Source of the DNA: an uncultured Pirellula sp.
GTDB taxonomy: Bacteria; Planctomycetota; Planctomycetia; Pirellulales; Pirellulaceae
Assembly (NCBI GenBank): GCA_903892365.1
Contig: CAITIF010000529.1
Location: forward strand, 1 to 10,696
Direction: 5' to 3'
DNA length: 10,696 bases
The notes under the pieces were generated by a model, which made no database searches, was not told the origin of the DNA, and saw only the letters and a list, made by a program, of their open reading frames with translations. Of this stretch, positions 1 to 6,190 are shown one piece after another. Position 1 is the stretch's first letter. Each line of letters begins with the position of its first letter. Position numbers and translations under genes: made by a program.

Positions 1-292
1 AACCATCGCTTAGAACGACTGCGCGATCGATTTCGCGTCCGTTGACCAAGACTGTTTGCAAAGGCTGAATCAGATGGTCCTCTCCATGACGCCTAATGAT
101 GGCGGCTCGTCGACTGAGATCGCCACGTATCGCGAGATCGACCGAGTTTCCTGGGAAAGCTTGGCCAATAGACACCTCCACCTGGTCGCAAATCGCATAG
201 CTCCCAACGCCATCGATCCATAGGATTTTGGGAGGAGACATCATGACCGAAGGGGGAGAATGAGGAACAAGCCTAGCGAGATGATTGATCAT
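1..292 (-). CDS. FHA-domain protein, N-terminal part (runs off left edge)
   Basis: The minus strand reads open for 97 codons from an ATG at 290-292 to the window edge. A good Shine-Dalgarno-like AGAGG lies 8 nt upstream (301-305). Residues about 40-97 resemble a forkhead-associated fold: an IGQ..PGN..DLAI strand pattern, then GDLSRR (57-62), then VNGREI (83-88) and LSDG (94-97). FHA domains bind phosphothreonine peptides and often sit at the N-terminus of signalling or transport proteins. What follows here lies outside the window. The match is not perfect: the usual GR is GQ (43-44) and the usual SRxHA is SRRAA (60-64), so phosphopeptide binding could be weakened. Met17/Met18 are alternative starts but lack a Shine-Dalgarno site. 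The gene follows the coiled-coil gene on the same strand, but a 147-bp gap with a hairpin separates them, so it is probably its own transcription unit. Confidence 0.72.
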   Translation of the reverse strand, partial: MINHLARLVPHSPPSVMMSPPKILWIDGVGSYAICDQVEVSIGQAFPGNSVDLAIRGDLSRRAAIIRRHGEDHLIQPLQTVLVNGREIDRAVVLSDG

Positions 293-340
293 ACACGTTT
301 CCTCTCGTTTCGACTCTGCCAAATTGAAATCAAGTGTTTA

Positions 341-373
341 TAAAATCGGCCCGACTTTTGAGGTCGGACCGAT
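341..373 (-). terminator. Rho-independent terminator after the coiled-coil gene
   Basis: Read on the minus strand, an 11-bp stem (363-373 pairing with 345-355, with one G-U) encloses a 7-nt loop and runs directly into TTTTATAA. It lies about 67 bp past the stop codon of the coiled-coil gene at 440 and about 50 bp before the FHA start. That is the right place to end the upstream transcript. The U-tract is short, so strength is uncertain. Confidence 0.6.
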
Positions 374-439
374 ATCGTTTCGAATCACGTCCCATGCAGT
401 GGACAACGCAATGACTCTCGGGAATTTCACCGTTGAATA

Positions 440-1243
440 CTATCGATTGTCGACCAAGGAACTAACTGAAGGCGCGGACTCTTCATCGAAGTAGCTCGTG
501 ATCTGCTCAATTAGATCTGCTGGAGCTTCTTCGCTCAGAACAGGAATGCCAGAGGATTCATCCATGACATCGGTCAATCGCTCTTCCACATCGATCCTGG
601 TTCCAATGTCAGCAACTGTCTGACGCACCGAACTGACTTGGCTGTCGTTAACACTGAATTGATTGCTTGTCTTGGCGACTTCTACCATCGTCAAACGAGC
701 CTGAAGGTTTTCCACTTCCACTTCGAGCTGTCGTTTCGCAGCAAGCATTTCATCGAGCTTCCGACGAGCACCTTCCAAGTTCCGTTCGCGTGCCGAAAGC
801 ACCTTTTCTAGCTTGTCTGCCGTTGCTTCTTGAGTCTGATAACTCTTGAACCGGTCGCTCAAGTCTTTATGAACTTGCTCCATGTCGAACTTTTTGCCAT
901 TGTAGGTAACGTAGGTGACGCCGCTTTGTGCATCCTCTTTCAGCTTGAGAATGGCATTCTTCGACTTGGTAAGAGAAGCCTTCTTGGCTTCCACTTCCCG
1001 TTGCAGTCTGGCAACCTCTACCTCTTCTCGTGCGATCACTTTCAAGTTATCAGCGATCTCCGGCTTCAAGTCGACAATCATGTCGCGCGCTCTTTTGATT
1101 TCGACATCCAAAGGAATTTGCTCCTTGATTTTGTCTCGCAACGAGTGATAACCCGTCTTCATGTAGCTAGCGGCGGAGGTGCCAAGAAGCAGTCCACCAG
1201 CACCTAAAACGATCGCCGATCCTAAAACAATTTTCTTAAGCAT
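440..1243 (-). CDS. membrane-anchored coiled-coil protein, function unknown
   Basis: This encodes 267 aa. The chosen start is the ATG at 1241-1243, which gives the N-terminus MLKKIVLGSA and has a purine-rich GGGGGAAAG just upstream. The reading frame stays open to 1324, but the extra 27 residues look like untranslated leader. Residues 5-25 form one hydrophobic segment (uncleaved anchor or signal peptide, no lipobox Cys). After a short amphipathic stretch come two long heptad-rich helices, about 62-107 and 121-190, rich in Glu, Lys, Arg and Leu. A short beta-like hinge with TYVTYNGKKF (110-119) separates them. The last 75 residues are acidic and probably flexible. This resembles coiled-coil scaffold proteins (superficially PspA-like), but no family motif is certain. 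I recall similar hypothetical proteins in planctomycetes. A role in the cell envelope is an inference from the anchor only. It is divergent from the lipoprotein gene at 1537. Confidence 0.8.
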   Translation of the reverse strand: MLKKIVLGSAIVLGAGGLLLGTSAASYMKTGYHSLRDKIKEQIPLDVEIKRARDMIVDLKPEIADNLKVIAREEVEVARLQREVEAKKASLTKSKNAILKLKEDAQSGVTYVTYNGKKFDMEQVHKDLSDRFKSYQTQEATADKLEKVLSARERNLEGARRKLDEMLAAKRQLEVEVENLQARLTMVEVAKTSNQFSVNDSQVSSVRQTVADIGTRIDVEERLTDVMDESSGIPVLSEEAPADLIEQITSYFDEESAPSVSSLVDNR

Positions 1244-1536
1244 GGTTCTTTCCCCCAAAACGTAGATGAAACAGACGCGGAAATGCCCGCCCTGCCGCTC
1301 CCATTCATCGCATCGTGTCGTCATTCAGATTGCCCTGTGCAATCCATTCCCATGAAAACCGACCAGACTTGAGGGCCACGGACAAAGAAGAATTCGCAAA
1401 CGTTACTAATTTCTTGGAAGTTTTTTTCCTCTTTTGCTCACTTCTTGCGCCTCGTCCTCAATCCGACTTGACTCCATTTTGGATTTTTCTTAATCCCAAA
1501 CAGTTCGGAAAATCGCCAACCCAATTTCAAGATTTC
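1244..1536. other. divergent intergenic region between coiled-coil and lipoprotein genes
   Basis: These 293 bases separate the two divergent starts and should hold promoters for both. The plus-strand frame of the lipoprotein is open from 1315, but the residues before the Met at 1537 do not form a sensible N-terminus. I see no RNA gene or strong hairpin here. Confidence 0.5.
1468..1494 (+). promoter_or_regulatory. weak candidate promoter for the lipoprotein gene
   Basis: TTGACT (1468-1473, five of six to the -35 consensus) is followed after 15 bp by CTTAAT (1489-1494, four of six to -10), within a T-rich stretch. Transcription would start near 1501, about 35 nt before the ATG. The spacer is shorter than the usual 16-18 bp, so this is only a suggestion. 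Confidence 0.22.
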
Positions 1537-3000
1537 ATGATCCCCGACAACATCCCAATCAACTCCAAGGAATTCTCGATCAAACCAGCCACCTCGTGGT
1601 TGCTAGGGATCATTGCATGCATTTCCTTGGCTGGTTGCCGCCAACGGGCATACACCGAACTGTATGTCGAGAACATGGCAAGCGAGATTCGAGTTCTGGA
1701 GGATCGTGTTTATGAATTCGACGCCGCCTACCAAACGCTTGAACGCGAGAACGCAGAACAACGACGCATCAACGCCAGCCTAGAGGCCAAGCTCCGTGAA
1801 TTAAAAGACGAGCCGGAATCGATACAACCCTCCAAGGGAAGCCGACTAAAAACCCCGCCAAAGATGAGAACGAAGCCAGAGCCCTATTCGCTACCTGGCG
1901 AATCCATCCTCGAAGACGTCGTTCCACCCAGCGCGAAAAATAATACACCCTCGAAGGTGGAATCGATCCTGGAACTCTCGCCAGCGCCGGAAATGTTGGA
2001 AACGCCTCCCGAAGTCAGTAGAACTCCGGTTGCCCCACCAAGCCGAAGCCCAACCGCCAAACCGCTCGAACCTGTGTCCCCTCCATCCATGGAATTGCCT
2101 GCTCCCGCAGACGCGAACACGACGAAGAACCCAGTCGAAGAGGCACCCGTACTACCCTTTCCTGATCCGCAAGCTCTGGATCTCCGAAAGGGACGCAAGA
2201 CCAAGCCCCCCTCGATCGCAGACGATCAGCTCGTCGAACAGGTTGATATGCCTAAAACGATGTTGACCGGCCGAGGCCCAGCAAAACCCTCGACCATTGC
2301 GATCCCAGTTGGAACCTCCCAATCCCTCCCCCCCACCGCGACTCTGATCACTCCGCCAACGCCTGACATTCTTGGGCCAAAAAGTACAAATCCCGAGGAC
2401 TCCAGCAAGCAGCCCGCATTGCTTCCACCGGGCACAAGCAATCTCCACGGAAACGCACAGGGGCGCGTTCAGCAAGGAAAGATCCGAATGCCCGAGGGTA
2501 GCGCTGTTCAATGGGCGTCAGCAAATGTCCCCGTAGAGCCGACAACGCAAGAAGCAGTCCTGGATAAGAAAATAGTCGACATTGCATTTCACCCTACCAT
2601 GTGTCGTGGGCACAATTTCGACTCGAACCCCGGCGACGACGGTTTGTACTTGGTTGTTACCCCTCTCAATGAGGCAGGACAAGTAATTAACCAACTAGGT
2701 TCTTTAACCGTGATCGTCGAAGAAGATGGCCTTGAATCGAAGGATGGCACTTCCAACGAATCTCACGCTCGAATTGCCGGCTGGGAAATAACGAAAGAAG
2801 AGCTTCAGGAATCACTAAATCCAATCGGATCAGCTCAGGGCTTTCATCTAAGCTTGCCTTGGAAAGAAACCAGTCCAAAAGGACAGATCGTAACGGTATA
2901 CCTGAAGTACGAACTAGATGATGGGCATGTTTTCGTCAATCAACGCAATATCCAAATGCGTAAACCATCTAAGGGACAGTCTGTTTGGTCTCCTCGGTAG
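1537..3000 (+). CDS. large coiled-coil, Pro-rich envelope lipoprotein, function unknown
   Basis: This encodes 487 aa from the ATG at 1537. The start was chosen because it puts a lipoprotein signal peptide at the N-terminus: a hydrophobic stretch 21-33 ending in the lipobox L31-A32-G33-C34. There is no clear Shine-Dalgarno site. After lipidation at Cys34 the mature protein has a coiled coil (about 42-92). Next comes a linker of about 250 residues that is very rich in Pro, Ser, Thr and Ala and likely disordered. The last 146 residues (342-487) form a compact beta-rich domain: it starts near DKKIVDIAF and contains GSLTVIVEEDGLE, a WEIT segment, a GFHLSLPW strand and a final VTVYLKYELDDG strand. 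I recall this layout, including the C-terminal domain, in hypothetical lipoproteins of planctomycetes, but cannot name the family. It may anchor in a membrane and reach across the periplasm. It is divergent from the coiled-coil gene and isolated from its downstream neighbour. Confidence 0.85.
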   Translation: MIPDNIPINSKEFSIKPATSWLLGIIACISLAGCRQRAYTELYVENMASEIRVLEDRVYEFDAAYQTLERENAEQRRINASLEAKLRELKDEPESIQPSKGSRLKTPPKMRTKPEPYSLPGESILEDVVPPSAKNNTPSKVESILELSPAPEMLETPPEVSRTPVAPPSRSPTAKPLEPVSPPSMELPAPADANTTKNPVEEAPVLPFPDPQALDLRKGRKTKPPSIADDQLVEQVDMPKTMLTGRGPAKPSTIAIPVGTSQSLPPTATLITPPTPDILGPKSTNPEDSSKQPALLPPGTSNLHGNAQGRVQQGKIRMPEGSAVQWASANVPVEPTTQEAVLDKKIVDIAFHPTMCRGHNFDSNPGDDGLYLVVTPLNEAGQVINQLGSLTVIVEEDGLESKDGTSNESHARIAGWEITKEELQESLNPIGSAQGFHLSLPWKETSPKGQIVTVYLKYELDDGHVFVNQRNIQMRKPSKGQSVWSPR

Positions 3001-3220
3001 CAACACCCACGACCGATCCGCTTTTTAGAGCTATGGTAGGGACATTGCCTGCTGTCCAGAACCATTGATAATGTAGACCAGTTGTCCGCATCTGTTCCGA
3101 AGCTTGTAACAATTCCCCAACTCACGCTTACACCAATCGGCTCTTTACGCCAGCCACGACATTGAAGGTGCAAGGTGTCCAACTTTCCGAATATTGTAAT
3201 CCGCTGCAACTTAGGATTCC

Positions 3221-3253
3221 GGATGATGTAGCCATCATCCAATGTTGATGATG
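3221..3253. repeat. overlapping alternative hairpins
   Basis: GGATGATG (3221-3228) pairs perfectly with CATCATCC (3233-3240) around a 4-nt loop. The same CATCATC (3233-3239) can instead pair with a second GATGATG (3247-3253) around a 7-nt loop. The two structures exclude each other. No T-run follows on either strand, so this is not an obvious terminator. Confidence 0.45.
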
Positions 3254-3515
3254 ACGATTTGCTTTGCGAACTGGCTCGTCGGTCTTTATCGAGTGCAACA
3301 CTGCCCGCCGTGTGAATTGGCTACCACGCTGCCATGTTTCTGGACAAATCGTTCCGGACAAAGCGATACAAAAAAGAAACCATGATTCTGCCCTCAGGGG
3401 TGTCATTGTTCGGCAATCATCGGATTTACAGTCGACCTCCGATCCTGATGTCTCCCAAGCTCTTCTCGATATTCGTTCCAAAAGCAATCGCCCGATTTAA
3501 GTTATCGAAATTCTA

Positions 3516-3531
3516 AAACCGGTACCGGTTT
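3516..3531. repeat. 16-bp perfect palindrome
   Basis: AAACCGGTACCGGTTT is a perfect inverted repeat without a spacer, in the gene-poor region between the lipoprotein and methyltransferase genes. A symmetric site of this length suits a dimeric DNA-binding protein. It lies about 450 bp from the next assigned gene start, so its target is unclear. Confidence 0.5.
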
Positions 3532-3846
3532 CTCGCCGCGTTCTCGAGTGAAGATTTCGAAAGTGCCTCAACCCTAGTTTCTTAGAGGAGATCCATCGCA
3601 CGCATCTTGAAAGGGCTGGGTAAATGCTTATCTCCACGAATCATTCTATGGCTTCGATCGCCGAAAAAATCTTGTTTTCGTGATAGTCGACGCTGGTCGA
3701 TTCTCTTTCGACAATTTACGGGAAGTACTCCGACTGCATTTCGAAATCGATTTAACCTACGACAATAATTAGATGGACAGACGAAATTTTTTCGCGCCAC
3801 AACCCTCGCCATCGTCGTGGATCAAGGCTCCCAATCAGTTCCTGTC

Positions 3847-3875
3847 TTGCATCGACACGGACCACTCAGTATAGC
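3847..3875 (+). promoter_or_regulatory. candidate promoter for the methyltransferase gene
   Basis: TTGCAT (3847-3852) and TATAGC (3870-3875) are separated by 17 bp. Both are imperfect matches to the sigma-70 type -35 and -10 boxes. Transcription would begin near 3882, about 100 nt before the preferred ATG at 3982 and about 37 nt before the alternative TTG at 3919. Confidence 0.28.
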
Positions 3876-3981
3876 TTTGACAATTCGTGGGATTCAATGA
3901 CTGGCCTCCGTTGCTTCTTTGGTCCCCTCGTCCAGACAGGACCTTTTCAGCCAGAAAAAACTGTTCGAAAGCAAGCCTGGG

Positions 3982-4776
3982 ATGCCCCAAACGCTAGATG
4001 TGACGTGCCAAACTAAAGAGTACTACGAACAGCTCTATCGAAAACGGGCTGACCCGTGGGATTATTATTCCGCAGCCGAACAAGCGAAATACAACCGCAT
4101 GATCGAAATGGCAAAGCGGTTTCAGCCTTCCCCCCTGCGAGTCCTGGACGTGGGATGTAGCCTAGGATGCCTTACGGAAAAACTGGCGGACTACGCACCC
4201 GACGTTTACGCATTCGATATCGCCGAGTCGGCGGTCCAAAGGACTCAAGAACGCTGCGATCGATTAAAGTCCAAGACAAATTTCCATGTCGAACTGGGTG
4301 ACGCCGTTCATCCAAATCACCCAAATGCCTACTTCGATGTCATCTTCCTTGGGGACGTCATCGGAAATCTACCTAACGAACAAGACCAACACCTCGCGAT
4401 TCGAAACACCCTAGCGTTGCTCCAACCGGATGGAATTTTAATTCTGACCGATTGCATGAAATGCTATCGCCAAAAAACCTATGTGGCGATGGTCGAAGCG
4501 ATGGGGGGCCAAGTGATGGAGAGAATTTATCATCACGATCGATACTGGATCAAGTTTCGAAGTCTCGTAAAGCAATTCGGCAAGCCTGAACAGATTCGTT
4601 CCTTGCTTGGAAGCATAGGTGTTCATCGCGCGTTCACTCGACTGGGAAGCTTACGAGGACCAGCTGGTTCCAAACACTTCGGGTTGGTGGTGAAGCAAAC
4701 TAGCAGTCAATCTGTCGAACAAGCTGCAACGCACACGCCAGGTGCAGATCACTTAGTCGATTTTGTACCTTCGTAA
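3982..4776 (+). CDS. class I SAM-dependent methyltransferase (methyltransferase type 12/NodS-like)
   Basis: This encodes 264 aa from the ATG at 3982. The frame is open further upstream to a TTG at 3919, but those residues look non-conserved; neither start has a clear Shine-Dalgarno site. After an N-terminal YYEQLYRKRADPWDYY segment (14-29), similar to the entry of NodS-like methyltransferases, the SAM-binding Rossmann motifs follow in order. Motif I is VLDVGCSLG (54-62), the acidic end of strand 2 is FDIAES (78-83), GD (106-107) corresponds to the adenine-side motif, and FDVIFLGDVIGNLP (118-131) is the motif II/post-motif. The C-terminal part (about 150-240) is basic and fits no specific substrate. 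The DPW-Y motif is common in methyltransferases linked to polysaccharide or small-molecule modification, but the substrate here is unknown. The gene stands alone, and its last 24 bp overlap the convergent regulator gene. Confidence 0.82.
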   Translation: MPQTLDVTCQTKEYYEQLYRKRADPWDYYSAAEQAKYNRMIEMAKRFQPSPLRVLDVGCSLGCLTEKLADYAPDVYAFDIAESAVQRTQERCDRLKSKTNFHVELGDAVHPNHPNAYFDVIFLGDVIGNLPNEQDQHLAIRNTLALLQPDGILILTDCMKCYRQKTYVAMVEAMGGQVMERIYHHDRYWIKFRSLVKQFGKPEQIRSLLGSIGVHRAFTRLGSLRGPAGSKHFGLVVKQTSSQSVEQAATHTPGADHLVDFVPS

Positions 4777-6186
4777 CTTTTGACGAAGGGTGGATCGATG
4801 AAGCCCAAGCTGTGCAGCGATCGTTGCTCGGTTGCTCTGAAACGCTCGCATCATCGATTCTAAAAGTGGACGTTCAACAGCCTCCAGGAATTCCTCATAC
4901 ATGTCCCCAAACACATCACCTTGGCTTCCGCTGTTGACCCGGAGTCCTTGATGCTCCAAGTACTTTAAATGAGCGTCCATCCATCGCTCGACCTCTTGCT
5001 CCAAAGCGGTAGTTGCGACCTCATTAGCGGAACGATGACTTGGAACTGCTTCTTGAAGATCGGAAACTTGAATATGACCGCCGCGCGACAAAACCAGCGC
5101 CCTCGCGATGGCGGACCGCAGCTCCCTGATGTTCCCTGCCCAAGCTTGCGATCCAAGCCACTCTTCGGCTTCGGGGGAAAAGGACACTTGGCCATCTTGG
5201 CTTTGCCTTTGCAACCAATCTCGCGCAATCGGAACAATGTCTTCCCGTCGCTCTTGAAGCGATTTCAGTTCGATAACAAAAACACAAAGCCTCTGTCTCA
5301 GTTCCTCAAGAAACTCCCCTTCAGCAACCAGTTCCTTCAAATCGCGTTCGGTAGAAGTGATCACGCGTGCGGCACAGGTTCGTGTTTGGGAGTCACCCAT
5401 AGGCGTATAACACCCCTTTTCGAGCACTCGCAACAACTGAGTTTGCAATGTCAGTGGCAAGTCCGCGACTTCCTCAATAAAAAGAACACCCTGGCCAGCG
5501 AGTTCGAACGCACCAGAACGAGCTCGCAATGAATTCTTGGTGACGTGGGAGGAACTGCCCAGCAATTCCAAGCTCAGCGCGATCGGAGAAATAGCGCTTG
5601 GCACATACACCAGAAACGGCTTGCTGGCTCGCAAACTGTGACGATGAATGGCCGAGGCAACTGCCTCTTTACCGATTCCTGACGGACCATCCACGTGCAC
5701 CGACATATCCCCTTTGGATGCCAAAGCAATCTGCTTGTAAACATTTTGCATGGCGGGCGACTTCCCCAAGAGGCTGCCGAAATGAAGCACGGGCGAGCTT
5801 GTCTCTGCCGGTGCTTGGACGCTCGATTGCATGGCTCGCTCGATGGTTCGCAAGGCCACGTCCAAATCAAATGGCTTGGTCAAATACTCGACGATTCCAG
5901 AATCAATCGCTTGGATCGCGCTAGAAAGATCACCAAACGCCGTCATCATCACAATGGGAACCTTCGGTTGCAATCGGTGAATCGCCGCAGTGGCTTCGAA
6001 CCCGTCCATTCCCGGCATACGCATATCCAGCAGCACGGCATCAAGAGCCGTCGCTTCCGACAAGGACCGAATCGCAGACTCTGCATTCGGAAAGCTCTTG
6101 CACACGTACCCTCGTTGCTCGATTCCTTTCTTTAATGCCCAGCAAATCGCCTGTTCGTCATCGATCACCCAGATCACTTTTTGCAT
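4753..6186 (-). CDS. NtrC-type response regulator with degenerate AAA+ domain (no GAFTGA)
   Basis: This encodes 477 aa. The start is the ATG at 6184-6186, with GGGAG 7 nt upstream (6194-6198). The frame is open to 6216 inside the kinase gene. The receiver domain (about 1-120) is complete: acidic D9/D10, phospho-acceptor D54, T82 and K104. The AAA+ domain (about 137-370) has a Walker A GPSGIGKE (167-174) and a GNIREL sensor II region. The GAFTGA loop that contacts sigma-54 is replaced by HVTKNS (214-219). Walker B reads LFIEE (D to E at 238), the sensor I Asn is Glu280, and of the two arginine fingers the first is Leu293 while the second, Arg299, remains. The last 33 residues form a Fis-type helix-turn-helix (NRATIAAQLGLHRSTLRQKL). 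It probably binds DNA and acts without sigma-54, with doubtful ATPase activity. It is the last gene of the sppA-kinase-regulator unit and presumably the partner of the kinase. Confidence 0.9.
   Translation of the reverse strand: MQKVIWVIDDEQAICWALKKGIEQRGYVCKSFPNAESAIRSLSEATALDAVLLDMRMPGMDGFEATAAIHRLQPKVPIVMMTAFGDLSSAIQAIDSGIVEYLTKPFDLDVALRTIERAMQSSVQAPAETSSPVLHFGSLLGKSPAMQNVYKQIALASKGDMSVHVDGPSGIGKEAVASAIHRHSLRASKPFLVYVPSAISPIALSLELLGSSSHVTKNSLRARSGAFELAGQGVLFIEEVADLPLTLQTQLLRVLEKGCYTPMGDSQTRTCAARVITSTERDLKELVAEGEFLEELRQRLCVFVIELKSLQERREDIVPIARDWLQRQSQDGQVSFSPEAEEWLGSQAWAGNIRELRSAIARALVLSRGGHIQVSDLQEAVPSHRSANEVATTALEQEVERWMDAHLKYLEHQGLRVNSGSQGDVFGDMYEEFLEAVERPLLESMMRAFQSNRATIAAQLGLHRSTLRQKLRRYKID
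4768..4789. terminator. hairpin at the convergent gene junction, possible bidirectional terminator
   Basis: CCTTCGT (4768-4774) and ACGAAGG (4783-4789) form a perfect 7-bp stem with an 8-nt loop. It sits on the stop codon of the methyltransferase gene and inside the last codons of the convergent response regulator. Neither strand has a real U-run after it, so any terminator function is doubtful. Confidence 0.3.
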
Positions 6187-6190
6187 TGGT

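Larger units (their letters stand above)
3001..3918. other. gene-poor region of about 0.9 kb, possibly with a decayed gene
   Basis: No ORF here has a convincing start, ribosome site and family match. The best candidates are two overlapping minus-strand frames: 3128-3487, and 2940-3242 (TTG start; open upstream to a TAG just before the frame begins). The second contains a fairly protein-like stretch (NPKLQRITIFGKLDTLHLQ, then CRGWRKEPIGVSVSWG), suggesting a beta-rich remnant that I cannot assign to a family. The plus-strand frame 3264-3500 and the minus-strand frame 3582-3812 are Arg/Ser-rich and look spurious. The region also holds a pair of overlapping hairpins and a 16-bp palindrome, listed separately. 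It could carry a small RNA, but nothing identifies one. Confidence 0.45.

Noticed and set aside
830..1207. Plus-strand ORF antisense to the coiled-coil gene
   Set aside because: The minus-strand frame has clear coiled-coil heptads and an anchor, while the plus-strand product has no domain, no good start and is typical of a shadow ORF.
1315..1536. N-terminal extension of the lipoprotein ORF from an upstream ATG at 1315
   Set aside because: It would bury the lipoprotein signal peptide about 74 residues inside the protein, and the start would lie in the upstream leader of the divergent gene. The Met at 1537 gives a proper signal peptide.
2740..2756. TGGCAC sequences considered as sigma-54 (-24/-12) promoters, here and near 5599
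   Set aside because: Neither has the GC of the -12 element at the right distance, and both lie inside coding regions.
3582..3812. Minus-strand ORF of 76 residues in the gene-poor region
   Set aside because: Very Arg-rich, with no visible ribosome site or motif; consistent with chance.
3877..3882. Perfect TTGACA upstream of the methyltransferase gene
   Set aside because: No acceptable -10 lies 15-19 bp downstream, so it is not called as a promoter by itself.
4969..5532. 187-residue plus-strand ORF inside the response regulator gene
   Set aside because: It lies wholly antisense to the AAA+ coding region, has unlikely composition and no family features.
5820..6135. Plus-strand frames across the regulator receiver region
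   Set aside because: Antisense to a receiver domain with every conserved residue in place; no independent evidence for coding.
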